Part shown: one piece after another, positions 16,955 to 24,762 of the stretch
How the letters are laid out: each line of letters opens with the position of its first letter
Numbering within the stretch: the first letter of the stretch is position 1
Assembly (NCBI GenBank): GCA_937906495.1
Contig: CALCVT010000073.1
Location: 1 to 25,362 of the forward strand
Length of the DNA stretch: 25,362 bases
Direction of reading: 5' to 3'
From: an uncultured Prevotella sp.
GTDB taxonomy: Bacteria; Bacteroidota; Bacteroidia; Bacteroidales; Bacteroidaceae
Translations under genes and position numbers: made by a program
The notes under the pieces: generated by a model
Told to the model about the DNA's origin: nothing
The model's database searches: none
What the model saw: only the letters and a program-made list of their open reading frames with translations

Positions 16955-16962
16955 CAAAGATA
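16955..16962 (-). promoter_or_regulatory. -7 promoter box of the glycosyltransferase operon
   Basis: The minus strand reads TATCTTTG, an exact match to the Bacteroidetes TAnnTTTG box, only 7 bases before the ATG at 16947. The -33 partner is weak (TTTA or TTTT, 23-24 bases upstream). Transcription would start at or next to the start codon. Confidence 0.5.
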
Positions 16963-17202
16963 ATAACGATAATTTAAATAGGCGGTAAAATAGCCTGCTA
17001 AATGCAAACAGCCTTGCAGAAACCAGCCAAGTGGCTAACAGGTAGTTACACTCCGGGCCGTTTAATGAGTGTATGTCGTAAAAATGAGTATCCGGAGTGA
17101 GCAGCACCTCCAAAAACATGTAGCAAAGGCCTCACCTAAAGTGCTGTTTGCCCCTTTACCCGCGCTAAAGCCTCGCATTATGGCGCTTTTTAGCGGCTCT
17201 AA
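16963..17202. other. Intergenic region between divergent glycosyltransferase operon and efp
   Basis: No credible gene is present. It holds an inverted repeat (CACTCCGG at 17049-17056, CCGGAGTG at 17092-17099, 35 bases between) and an imperfect hairpin at 17164-17194 (GCTAAAGC against GCTTTTTAGC). Promoters for both flanking genes lie at its edges. Confidence 0.4.
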
Positions 17203-17234
17203 TTTCTTACTTTGGTAAAAAAAGAGTAATTTTG
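17203..17234 (+). promoter_or_regulatory. Promoter of efp
   Basis: TAATTTTG (17227-17234) matches the TAnnTTTG -7 box exactly, and TTTC (17203-17206), one mismatch from TTTG, lies 20 bases upstream. This leaves a leader of about 38 bases before the efp ATG. Confidence 0.6.
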
Positions 17235-17278
17235 CGGCCGTAAGCAACAACAATCAAACTATATACATTCCATCCGCA

Positions 17279-17845
17279 ATGATTAAATCACAAGACATCA
17301 AGAAGGGTACTTGCATTCGTCTCGACGGCAAACTCTTCTTCTGCATTGACTTTTTGCATGTAAAGCCCGGTAAGGGAAATACCATCATGCGTACTACGCT
17401 TAAGGACGTTGTCAGCGGACGCGTGCTCGAAAAGCGTTTTAACATCGGCGAAGCACTCGAAGACGTGCGCGTTGAGCGTCGCCCCTACCAGTATCTCTAT
17501 ATGGAGGGTACCGACTACATCTTCATGAACCAGGAAACCTTCGATCAGGTGCCCATCGCCAAAGACCTTATCACGGGTGTAGACTACATGAAGGAAGGTG
17601 ACGTATGCGAGGTAGTAAGCGATGCTTCTACAGAGACTATCCTTTACGCTGAGATGCCGGTGAAGACCCAACTCCAGATTGTATATACTGAGCCGGGCCT
17701 CAAGGGCGATACTGCTACCAATGCTACTAAGCCTGCCAAGCTCGAAACGGGTGTTGAAGTACGTGTACCCCTCTTTATCAACGAGGGCGAAATTATTGAA
17801 GTTGATACGCGTGATGGCTCATATCTGAACCGTGTTAAGGCTTAA
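17279..17845 (+). CDS. efp: Translation elongation factor P
   Basis: EF-P binds the ribosome between the P and E sites and relieves stalling at consecutive prolines. The 188-residue length is standard and the three beta-barrel domains are recognisable: an N-terminal KOW-like domain (1-65), an OB domain (66-125) and a C-terminal OB domain ending DTRDGSYLNRVKA. The tip loop that reaches the peptidyl-transferase centre reads KPGKGNT, with Lys32 at the position modified in E. coli (Lys34). No modifying enzyme gene (epmA, epmB or earP type) is visible in the window. It has its own promoter and terminator and is probably monocistronic. Confidence 0.97.
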   Translation: MIKSQDIKKGTCIRLDGKLFFCIDFLHVKPGKGNTIMRTTLKDVVSGRVLEKRFNIGEALEDVRVERRPYQYLYMEGTDYIFMNQETFDQVPIAKDLITGVDYMKEGDVCEVVSDASTETILYAEMPVKTQLQIVYTEPGLKGDTATNATKPAKLETGVEVRVPLFINEGEIIEVDTRDGSYLNRVKA

Positions 17846-17877
17846 TCAAAGCGAATTAAGGTTTTAAAAACCTCTCA

Positions 17878-17913
17878 AAAAGGTTTCTCTGTATCAGCAG
17901 GGAAACCTTTTTT
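17878..17913 (+). terminator. Intrinsic terminator of efp
   Basis: A 14-bp stem (17878-17891 with 17898-17911, one G-U pair) closes a 6-base loop. The T-run at 17908-17913 overlaps the descending arm. It lies 32 bases after the efp stop. Confidence 0.9.
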
Positions 17914-17942
17914 GTATTATACATTTTCAGTAGTTAATCTTG
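17911..17942 (+). promoter_or_regulatory. Possible promoter between efp and the transaldolase gene
   Basis: TTTG (17911-17914) is followed after 20 bases by TAATCTTG (17935-17942), one mismatch from TAnnTTTG. The predicted start near 17949 precedes no gene for about 185 bases, but a terminator-like structure lies at 18040-18059. Confidence 0.35.
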
Positions 17943-17948
17943 TAGATA

Positions 17949-18059
17949 TTCAGTTAGACTGCGGGCAAAAACACCTTCCTTAGCTAGAAAAAGTCTGGGC
18001 GTAACTTATGGTTATCATCTAACTTGATAATAAAAAAGTAGCCTTAAAAGGCTTTTTTT
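17949..18059 (+). ncRNA. Candidate small RNA between efp and the transaldolase gene
   Basis: An untranslated segment of about 110 bases is bounded by promoter-like boxes on the left and by a short hairpin plus seven T residues on the right (AGCCTT/AAGGCT at 18040-18053, T-run 18053-18059). It contains another hairpin, TTATCA/TGATAA at 18012-18030. No open frame of note is present. This is inference from position and signals only; the right-hand structure could instead be a backup terminator for efp. Confidence 0.25.
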
Positions 18060-18072
18060 CGTGCCTCAAACA

Positions 18073-18105
18073 TTCGCAATATCTATGAAAAAATCATTAT
18101 ATTTG
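18073..18105 (+). promoter_or_regulatory. Promoter of the transaldolase gene
   Basis: TATATTTG (18098-18105) matches the TAnnTTTG box exactly, with a TTCG (18073-18076) as a partial -33 box 21 bases upstream. The leader is about 20 bases and lacks a Shine-Dalgarno sequence, as is common in Bacteroidetes. Confidence 0.6.
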
Positions 18106-18133
18106 CACCGTAACTTTTTAAATCATTACCACC

Positions 18134-18790
18134 ATGAAGTTTTTTATAGATACAGCCAACCTTGATCAAATTCGCGAAGCTTATGACATGGGTGTACTCG
18201 ATGGAGTAACCACAAACCCCTCGCTCATGGCTAAAGAAGGCATTCAAGGAGTAGAGAACCAGCGTAAACATTACGTAGAAATTTGCAACATTGTGCAGGG
18301 TGATGTAAGCGCAGAGGTTATAGCCACCGATTATGAAGGCATGATTAAGGAAGGCGAAGAACTTGCTGCGCTCAACCCCCATATTGTAGTCAAAGTACCC
18401 TGCATTGCCGATGGTATTAAAGCTATCAAATATTTTACCGGAAAAGGCATCCGTACCAATTGCACCCTGGTGTTCTCCGTAGGACAAGCTCTGCTCGCAG
18501 CAAAGGCTGGTGCAACCTATGTTTCGCCCTTCGTAGGTCGTTTGGACGATATCAGCGAAGATGGTATTGCATTGGTCGGAAAGATTGTTGAGATGTATCG
18601 TTACTATGGTTATGAGACCGAAGTATTGGCTGCATCCATCCGTCACACCGCACACATTATTCAGTGCATTGGCGTAGGAGCCGATGTGGCTACTTGCCCC
18701 TTGGCTGCCATTAAAGGCCTGCTCAAGCACCCGCTTACCGACTCTGGTTTGCAAAAGTTCCTTGAGGATTATAAGCGCGTAAATGGCTAA
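18134..18790 (+). CDS. Small transaldolase (TalC/FSA family)
   Basis: This 218-residue TIM-barrel enzyme moves a dihydroxyacetone unit between sugar phosphates in the non-oxidative pentose phosphate pathway. The family start is FFIDTANLDQIREA, followed by GVTTNPSLMAKEG, and Lys87 (HIVVKVPC) is the Schiff-base lysine. Two positions separate transaldolases from fructose-6-phosphate aldolases: Glu61 (SAEV), where E. coli FsaA has Gln59, and Phe133 (SPFVGR), where FsaA has Tyr131. Both favour transaldolase. Single gene with its own promoter and a strong terminator 54 bases after the stop. Confidence 0.93.
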   Translation: MKFFIDTANLDQIREAYDMGVLDGVTTNPSLMAKEGIQGVENQRKHYVEICNIVQGDVSAEVIATDYEGMIKEGEELAALNPHIVVKVPCIADGIKAIKYFTGKGIRTNCTLVFSVGQALLAAKAGATYVSPFVGRLDDISEDGIALVGKIVEMYRYYGYETEVLAASIRHTAHIIQCIGVGADVATCPLAAIKGLLKHPLTDSGLQKFLEDYKRVNG

Positions 18791-18844
18791 TTGCAAGGCA
18801 GTGGCAGCATTACTGCAGCACTGCCAACGCTTTTTGTTTCAATT

Positions 18845-18880
18845 TAAAAGCCCTCCTGCCACATCGCAGGAGGGCTTTTA
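18845..18880 (+). terminator. Bidirectional terminator between the transaldolase gene and the efflux operon
   Basis: A perfect 15-bp stem (18845-18859 with 18866-18880, arms beginning TAAAAGCCCTCCTGC) closes a 6-base loop. A run of four A on one side and four T on the other lets it work in both directions, serving the plus-strand transaldolase gene and, more distantly, the minus-strand permease gene ending at 19097. Confidence 0.88.
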
Positions 18881-19096
18881 GCGTCAATAGATATAATGGG
18901 TTTTACGTTGCGCCGATGCTGTATAGCATAGCCCATGTTTAAACCATTCAGCACCCGGTGGTTATATTTTTAAACCGCATGTATAACTTTTTACACATCG
19001 AAGCACCGTTCGAACTTTCTAAAAACAGAATGGTTGATGGTAGCGGTTTGGTTTATGGCGATTATCCTTGGTATCAATCCTTTTGCATTTTTAGGA
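18881..19096. other. Non-coding stretch downstream of the efflux operon
   Basis: Together with the preceding terminator this makes a gap of about 306 bases between convergent genes. It contains a small hairpin (ATGCT/AGCAT at 18917-18930) and an A/T-rich part at 18965-18997. I see no gene. Confidence 0.4.
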
Positions 19097-20335
19097 TTAG
19101 GACATTGTAGCTTTGCTTGCTTTCTGTGTCTTCCACTCGGCATGTATCCGGCGGCGCGAGTTAATGATGCTTGACCGGTAAACCACGCAAGTAGTAAAGC
19201 AGTATACAATGGCCTGTACCCACAGCATGTTCCAGTTTTGTTGCACATCAGCAAGGTCGGCCCCCATATTGTTGATGGCCACAAAGCCATTGATGCCGAA
19301 GGTCGATGGAAAAGCATAGCTGATGGCCTTCCACATAGCAGGAACAGCGCTTCCGGGCCACGACAGTCCCGATATAAAAAGAAGCGGCACAGAGGTAAAT
19401 ACGATGAGCACAATGCACATTTCGCGGTGGCGTACAAAGGCACTGACCGTCATGGCAAAGAAAATACTAGCCATAATAAACGGAATGATAAAAAGGCACA
19501 TGTCCCAGGGATTTCCAATTTGGTTGAGGCTGAATATGCGTGGCACAACGCCCAATACATATACCGAGATAGGCAGGTAAACCAACAGATAGGCAAACGA
19601 TTTGCTCCATACAATGCGCAGCAGTCCCGTGTGGTGGCGTTCAATCGGAACCAGGTTGTGAAATCGGTTTTGCTCGCGTGCCGTTCCGGCAGCCATACCC
19701 ACCCCCAGCAGCAATGTCTGCTGAATAATTAGTATAAGCACAGCCGGAATAAGAAAGGTAGCAAAGCCCCCCTGTGGGTTATAAATCGAAACCTCTTCAT
19801 AGGCAATGGGGTGTTCGGCCACCAGTTCCTGTTCGGCCGTAGTGCTTCTTGAACGGCGTATTTTAATTTGTGCGTTCATGGCCAGACTTACGTTGGTATT
19901 GGCCGTGAGCACACTTTTGTAGTAGAGCAGTCCGCTCATGTCGGCATAGGCATTTACATTCACCTGTTCGCCGCTTGCAATACGTTGACTGAAATCGCGC
20001 GGAATGTAAACCGCACCATAGGCTTCGCGGTGTTTGATGTGTTGCTTGGCCTCCTGCATGTTGGCGCAGTACGAAATGATTTTCACGTCGGGAGTGGCAT
20101 CAAGGTGACGTAAGTATTGGCGGCTGAGCGATGAACGGCAGTCGTCTACCACAGCGATGGGCACATCGCGTACCACCTCGTTAGTATAGATAAAGGCGTA
20201 GAGTAGGGGGTAGCCCAGTGGCACAAGAAAAAAGAAGATGAGCACCCCCTTATCCTTGATGATGGTGCGCAGCTCTTCGTGAAACAGGTAGTTCCAATCG
20301 GTGAGTGCCTGGTGCCAATAGTTAGAGAAGGACAT
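19097..20335 (-). CDS. ABC-2 type permease, second of a pair (YhhJ-like)
   Basis: This 412-residue membrane protein has one helix near the N-terminus (about 32-51), an extracytoplasmic domain starting VPIAVVDDCRSSLSRQYLRH and running to about residue 180, then a cluster of some five helices, the layout of the YhhJ/DrrB-like ABC-2 family. The tail after the last helix is short and basic (RRRIHAEWKTQKASKATMS). It follows a homologous permease by 19 bases and is the last gene of the TolC-HlyD operon. The two permeases probably form a heterodimer. No ATPase domain is present in this protein or its neighbours. Confidence 0.88.
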   Translation of the reverse strand: MSFSNYWHQALTDWNYLFHEELRTIIKDKGVLIFFFLVPLGYPLLYAFIYTNEVVRDVPIAVVDDCRSSLSRQYLRHLDATPDVKIISYCANMQEAKQHIKHREAYGAVYIPRDFSQRIASGEQVNVNAYADMSGLLYYKSVLTANTNVSLAMNAQIKIRRSRSTTAEQELVAEHPIAYEEVSIYNPQGGFATFLIPAVLILIIQQTLLLGVGMAAGTAREQNRFHNLVPIERHHTGLLRIVWSKSFAYLLVYLPISVYVLGVVPRIFSLNQIGNPWDMCLFIIPFIMASIFFAMTVSAFVRHREMCIVLIVFTSVPLLFISGLSWPGSAVPAMWKAISYAFPSTFGINGFVAINNMGADLADVQQNWNMLWVQAIVYCFTTCVVYRSSIINSRRRIHAEWKTQKASKATMS

Positions 20336-20354
20336 AGGTCAAAGCGCTAAGGGG

Positions 20355-21506
20355 TTAGGGTTCGTATTGATAAGTTTTGAGTACCTTTTTGAGGCGGGGC
20401 ATACAGGGCCATGGTAATAGGGCAAAGCCAATAAGTACCAGTACATATGGCCAGGCATTGGCCAGCGGGTAGCCATCGAGAGCACAGTTTACATATAGCA
20501 GAAAGTAGTGGCGCAAGGGAAATAGATTAGCCAGTCCTTGCAGAATGGGGTGCATGGCCATGCATGGAAATGACATGCCCGATATACTGAAAGAAATTAC
20601 ACCCCAAAGCGAGGCAAACGACAGCCCCAGACGCAGGGTGGGCAGCATAGTGAACATAAATACACCTAGTCCCTGACAGGCCAATACAAATAGAGCCATT
20701 ACCGACCACATGCGCAGAATGCCGCAGTGGCACGGAAAACGCAGCCAGGCATAAAGCCACAATATATACACCGTGCCGCTAAGTAAAAATATAACCAGCT
20801 GAGGAATGAGTTTACCCGTAACGGCTACAATTACAGAGTCGCCTGAAGCTGCCATGAGTTCGTCTGCTGTGCCAAATTTAAGTTCCGTGCCCAAACCATA
20901 CACAGTTATCATAAAAATAAAGAGTCCCAGCATGCCCGGAATGATAACGTTCGACAAGTACACGTTGTAATTGAGCCATGGGTTGCCTACGGCATGCATG
21001 TCTATGACTATAGGTTGCAAGTAGGCCATAGCTTGCTGTTCGGTTGCTCCCCTGGCATAGAGCACTGTGCGTGAGGCCGCTCCCGATGCCAGTTCCGACA
21101 TGGTACGCATGTCGCGGTACAGCAGTGAGCCGGCAACCAGGTAGGAGTAGTTGGTATAGAACGAAACAGTAGGAATGCGCTGCAACTGAGCCTGTTTGGT
21201 GGTACCTTTCGGTATAAGGTAGAAGCCATAAATCTCGCCACGCTGCACCGCCTTGCGTGCATCGCTTACGTTTGGATAGCTGTTAACAATGTCCGTCATC
21301 TGGAAAGCATCAAGATTGCGGGCCAGGTTGCGGGTTGTGGTCGTATTGTCTTCGTCTACCAGGCCGAGAGGCAGGTTTTGCGGAAGTCCATCGGCCATCA
21401 GTGTAGTGAAAAAGAGGTAGCAGAAGAGCGGAGCGAGCACCATGCAAAACCAGTAGAGCGGTTGACGGGCCAGGCGTTGCAGTTCGCGTAAAAAGATGGA
21501 GAACAT
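20355..21506 (-). CDS. ABC-2 type permease, first of a pair (YhhJ-like)
   Basis: This 383-residue protein has the same layout as its downstream neighbour: an N-terminal helix (about 17-36), an extracytoplasmic domain with LPLGLVDEDNTTTTRNLARN (45-64), and helices from about residue 188. SGMSFPCMAMHPILQGLANLFPLRHY in the helix cluster resembles the conserved PxxxxP region of ABC-2 permeases. It follows the hlyD-like gene after a 174-base gap without a terminator and should be in the same transcript. Confidence 0.88.
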   Translation of the reverse strand: MFSIFLRELQRLARQPLYWFCMVLAPLFCYLFFTTLMADGLPQNLPLGLVDEDNTTTTRNLARNLDAFQMTDIVNSYPNVSDARKAVQRGEIYGFYLIPKGTTKQAQLQRIPTVSFYTNYSYLVAGSLLYRDMRTMSELASGAASRTVLYARGATEQQAMAYLQPIVIDMHAVGNPWLNYNVYLSNVIIPGMLGLFIFMITVYGLGTELKFGTADELMAASGDSVIVAVTGKLIPQLVIFLLSGTVYILWLYAWLRFPCHCGILRMWSVMALFVLACQGLGVFMFTMLPTLRLGLSFASLWGVISFSISGMSFPCMAMHPILQGLANLFPLRHYFLLYVNCALDGYPLANAWPYVLVLIGFALLPWPCMPRLKKVLKTYQYEP

Positions 21507-21680
21507 GGGCAGAAACTTTAAGTTTTAAAGTAAAGAAGGGGGCGATGCATCGGGTTGCAGGTATAGCAGTAGGCATCCGGTTTTTGTGGCTCTGCTGCAC
21601 TTGGGGCGTTTTAGCTTAAGTGGTATGTGTATTTTAAAAGCATTGACAGTTCCTCTGTGCATTGTGCGGTCACAATGGCT
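21507..21680 (-). other. Gap between the hlyD-like gene and the first permease gene
   Basis: These 174 bases contain no credible gene, promoter box or terminator. A small A/T-rich inverted repeat (ACTTTAA at 21515-21521, TTAAAGT at 21525-21531) lies just upstream of the permease start. The gap is unusual for an otherwise tight operon. Confidence 0.35.
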
Positions 21681-22673
21681 TTACTTGTTGCCTTGTTCGA
21701 GCAATACGCTCATGCCAGCGCGCAGTCCTTCAATCTTTTGTTCGGGTGAGGCTTTAACCTCAAAAGTTTTCATGTCGAACTGTCCGGTAGTCTTAGTTGC
21801 TTTCCAGGCAGCATACGAGCCCAAATCTTTAAGCTGATAAACCTTGAGTTTTAGTTGCTTGTTGCCCAGTGCGGGTACAGAGGCAGTTATCGTACCATTC
21901 ATCTTGAACTGGCTGAGGTGGTCCTCGCGTACGTTAAAGCTTACCCACATATCCTCGGTCAGTGCTATATTCATGATAGGTGCTCCTGTGCCCACAAGTT
22001 CGCCAATTTGCGGAAAAATTTCGGTAACTTCGCCATCGGCCGAAGCAGTTAGCACGGTTTCTTTAATATATGAGTTTACTTCGCTTACTGCTCCCTTGGC
22101 ACGGTTTACCTGTGCAGCTGCAGCTTGTTTGTCTTCGCGTTCGGCACCATTTTTAGCCATTTCATATTGCGATTTTGCCGCTCTTTCGGTTGCGATGGCT
22201 GCATCGCGCTGTGCAGTTACCTCGTCTAGTTTCTGAGCAGTCATTACGCCTTGGTCAAACAGGCGTTTCACGCGGTTGTACGATTTTTGGGCTATTTCGA
22301 CCCCAGCTCTTGCTTTTTGCCACATTTCGTAGGCAGCAGCAATTTGCTCTTGGCGTGCTCCCTTGTCGGCTTTGCGTTTCAGGGCAGCAGCAGCCTCTTC
22401 GGCAGCTTGTGCTTGCGAAAGTTTGGCATTAACATCGGGTGCTTCAAGAATAACAAGGGTATCACCGGCATGTACATAGTCTCCCTCTTTGACCATATAT
22501 TTATGTATGCGTCCGGGTACCTTGCTCGAAACGCGGTATTCGGTCACATCGGCTTGGCCCTGAATGGTTTCGCTTTCGCTGCTAAAGGCGTAAAGGCTAC
22601 CGATAATAACAAGAACGATAACGCCCGCAAGGATAAAGATGGCGGGCAGCAGGTTGGCTTTTTGACGAGACAT
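21681..22673 (-). CDS. HlyD-family periplasmic adaptor (membrane fusion protein)
   Basis: This 330-residue adaptor would bridge the inner-membrane permeases and the outer-membrane channel. It has a single N-terminal membrane anchor (8-29), a first lipoyl half-motif (about 45-80, VSSKVPGRIHKYMVKEGDYV), an alpha-helical hairpin rich in Ala, Lys, Glu and Gln (about 82-200), the second lipoyl half (about 203-235, TASADGEVTEIFPQIGELV) and a beta-barrel domain to the C-terminus. The order of domains matches YhiI/EmrA-like adaptors. It starts 21 bases after the tolC-like stop. Confidence 0.93.
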   Translation of the reverse strand: MSRQKANLLPAIFILAGVIVLVIIGSLYAFSSESETIQGQADVTEYRVSSKVPGRIHKYMVKEGDYVHAGDTLVILEAPDVNAKLSQAQAAEEAAAALKRKADKGARQEQIAAAYEMWQKARAGVEIAQKSYNRVKRLFDQGVMTAQKLDEVTAQRDAAIATERAAKSQYEMAKNGAEREDKQAAAAQVNRAKGAVSEVNSYIKETVLTASADGEVTEIFPQIGELVGTGAPIMNIALTEDMWVSFNVREDHLSQFKMNGTITASVPALGNKQLKLKVYQLKDLGSYAAWKATKTTGQFDMKTFEVKASPEQKIEGLRAGMSVLLEQGNK

Positions 22674-22694
22674 TATTTTGAGAGTTGAGGGTTG

Positions 22695-24167
22695 TTAATT
22701 GGTCATACATTCGATTCCGAGTGCTTTGTGGTAAGCGGCGCGGCTCAGTTTGGTATCTATTTGTGCATCAATCTTTTCGCTGTGAGCCTGTAACCATGCA
22801 GTCTGTGCTGCCAGCAGGTCTGAAGTTGTAATTACACCTTCTTGAAATCCCACTTGAGCAGTGCGGAGGTTCTCTTCGGCTTTGCTCAGATTTTTTTGGC
22901 TAAGCCCGAGTTTACGGTTGGCCTCGTTCACGCGAAAGGCCTCTTGCGTTACCTGGAGTTCTATCTTTTCGCGGGCGTCTTGTGCCTCAAGATTGGCTAT
23001 CAGTGCTTCGGTTTTGGCCGAGCGCACCTTGTATTTTCCTTCGCCCCAATTCCATATAGGTACTTTGAGCATGACGCCTACGCCCCAGGTACCCCTGAAC
23101 TTTTTTTCAAAACTATTGAAAACGTTGGGGTTCGAAATCATGTAGCCTCCGGTAAGTGCCAGTTGTGGCATAAAGGCCGACCGTTCAATGTTTACTTTTT
23201 CGGCGTAGATGTTGCTGGCCGTTTGCAATTGGTTCAGTTCGGGGCGGTTAGCCCAGGCCGTCTGCACGTCAGCTTGAATGTCGTTCTTATCGGTCGGTAG
23301 GTTATCGCTTTGTTCGTCTGCCAATGTGGGACGGCTGTCAAGGGGCAGCCCGCAGAGTTGGCAGAGCAGCATACGCGAGAGGGTAAGCCCGTCCTCCACT
23401 TTGGTCAACGTCATTTCTGCTTCATTGAGTTTTACACTCACGCTCAAGCCATTGCTTTTGGTAGCCACCCCTTCGTTAATCATTTTAACCATGTCCGAGT
23501 CGAGGTGGGCCAGCATGTCGCGGTAACTCTTTGCCAGCCGTAGTTTATTGGCCAGTGAAACTACTTGCCAGTAGGCTTTGTCAACATCGAGTGTAACCTG
23601 TTGACGGTCGGCTCGTAGTTGTTCGTCGGCCAGTTGTTGCTGATATTTGGTAATGCGTTCGTAGGCTTTTATTTTTCCGCCCATATAGAGTGGCTGTGTC
23701 AGTAGTATGGCTCCTGCAGCCATGTTGCGTGTATCGGTGCGCAGTGCGTTGGTTAAACTTTGTCCGAACGCATTACCTGCCTGCCCAATTTGGGGCAAAA
23801 ATCCGGCCATGCCTTGTACTAGTGGTGCTAGGTCGGGATGTTTGGTCACAATCTGTTGGGCTAGTTCGGCAAATTGTCCTGTTGCTTGGCTGCCCAGGTT
23901 GTTGAGTGCATGCTTTTGGTCTTTGCTGAGCAGCGATATTTCATCGCCAGTGCGCATGTAGCCGGCCGTAAGTGAGATTTTGGGAAAGTAGTTGGTGCGT
24001 GCAGCCTTGTTGTCCCAATGTGCCTTTTGGGCTTTAGCTTTAGCAATGGCCAGTTCCTTATTGTTGCTCAAGGCCATGGCCCGGCAGCTGTCCAGCGTGA
24101 GCACAGCCTGGGCATAACTACAGAGCATGGAGCAGGCAAGCGTCAGCGTAAGGAGTATTTTTTTCAT
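22695..24167 (-). CDS. TolC-family outer-membrane efflux protein
   Basis: With the ATG at 24167 the protein has 490 residues and starts with a signal peptide (MKKILLTLTLACSMLCSYAQ). The mature part begins VLTLDSCRAMALSNNKELA, a typical start of the outer-membrane efflux family, and contains two similar helical repeats rich in Ala, Gln, Lys and Glu. An ATG further upstream at 24242 would put 25 charged residues before the signal peptide and precede the promoter box, so it is rejected. It is the first gene of the efflux operon and would form the exit channel for the HlyD-like adaptor. Confidence 0.93.
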   Translation of the reverse strand: MKKILLTLTLACSMLCSYAQAVLTLDSCRAMALSNNKELAIAKAKAQKAHWDNKAARTNYFPKISLTAGYMRTGDEISLLSKDQKHALNNLGSQATGQFAELAQQIVTKHPDLAPLVQGMAGFLPQIGQAGNAFGQSLTNALRTDTRNMAAGAILLTQPLYMGGKIKAYERITKYQQQLADEQLRADRQQVTLDVDKAYWQVVSLANKLRLAKSYRDMLAHLDSDMVKMINEGVATKSNGLSVSVKLNEAEMTLTKVEDGLTLSRMLLCQLCGLPLDSRPTLADEQSDNLPTDKNDIQADVQTAWANRPELNQLQTASNIYAEKVNIERSAFMPQLALTGGYMISNPNVFNSFEKKFRGTWGVGVMLKVPIWNWGEGKYKVRSAKTEALIANLEAQDAREKIELQVTQEAFRVNEANRKLGLSQKNLSKAEENLRTAQVGFQEGVITTSDLLAAQTAWLQAHSEKIDAQIDTKLSRAAYHKALGIECMTN

Positions 24168-24216
24168 AAGTCGTTTTCTTTGATGGGTAATGCGCTTTAG
24201 CTTTGGGTTGTTTATG

Positions 24217-24245
24217 CAAAAGTAAGGATATTTTCGGTGCATAAA
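24217..24245 (-). promoter_or_regulatory. Promoter of the TolC-HlyD-permease operon
   Basis: The minus strand reads TACTTTTG (24224-24217), an exact TAnnTTTG box, with TTTA (24245-24242) 17 bases upstream as a partial -33 box. The leader before the tolC-like ATG would be about 43 bases. Confidence 0.5.
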
Positions 24246-24762
24246 CTCTTGCTTTGAGCGAAAAGGGAAAAATGGAACAATTGTGCCGAAAAAAGTAAAT
24301 TAACTAAAATGCCCAGAACCTGCATTAAGGCTTATATGCAGGGTAGGGATGTATATTTTGCCTTCTGCCTTGTCTAATCAAGCTATGCAGCGGGGCACGT
24401 GCGCTCTAAGCAATAAAATATTATAGGTAGAATGCTGTCGTACGGATTTGATCTTCTAGATTAAGCCGTTAGATTTAATAAATCAACAGAGGCTTTCTAC
24501 CCTTCATATCAGCTATTTGAGTGATGGTATGTTTGCTAAAATCGTATAGACTTTCCCATCCCTCATATCAGCTGTTTGAGTGATGATTTACTTCGGTAAA
24601 TACTCTAAAAAGCAATACCTTCCAAACGTATTAACGCGTGTGTAAAATATGCTTAGCACAAATCGGGTATGTAAAAATCTTCCGAATCACACAGCTGATG
24701 TGCTCAGACCTTGTGGAGAAGTATGCTATTTGTCGTGCGGCTAGTGTTGATAGGCATACCGA
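24246..24762. other. Non-coding upstream region of the efflux operon
   Basis: About 500 bases without a credible gene. Visible structures are an inverted repeat CCTGCAT/ATGCAGG (24319-24325, 24336-24342), a small palindrome GATTTA-A-TAAATC (24472-24484) and a pair of direct repeats at 24504-24585. No regulator gene precedes the efflux operon inside the window. Confidence 0.4.
24504..24585. repeat. Two near-identical 23-base direct repeats, 59 bases apart
   Basis: The copies at 24504-24526 and 24563-24585 share 22 of 23 bases (core TCATATCAGCT, then TTTGAGTGATG). Weaker similarity extends on both sides, suggesting an old tandem duplication of a unit of about 59 bases. Function unknown. Confidence 0.75.

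Noticed and set aside
16948..17007. Upstream ATG extending the glycosyltransferase by 20 residues
   Set aside because: The extra residues are not part of the GT2 fold, and the ATG lies upstream of the best promoter box for this gene.
18083..18796. Minus-strand open frame opposite the transaldolase gene
   Set aside because: It is an almost exact antisense copy of a clear enzyme gene with its own promoter, and it has no recognisable domain.
19031..19110. Small plus-strand frame of about 26 codons after an ATG near 19031
   Set aside because: It is too short, has no promoter box and overlaps the 3' end of the minus-strand permease gene.
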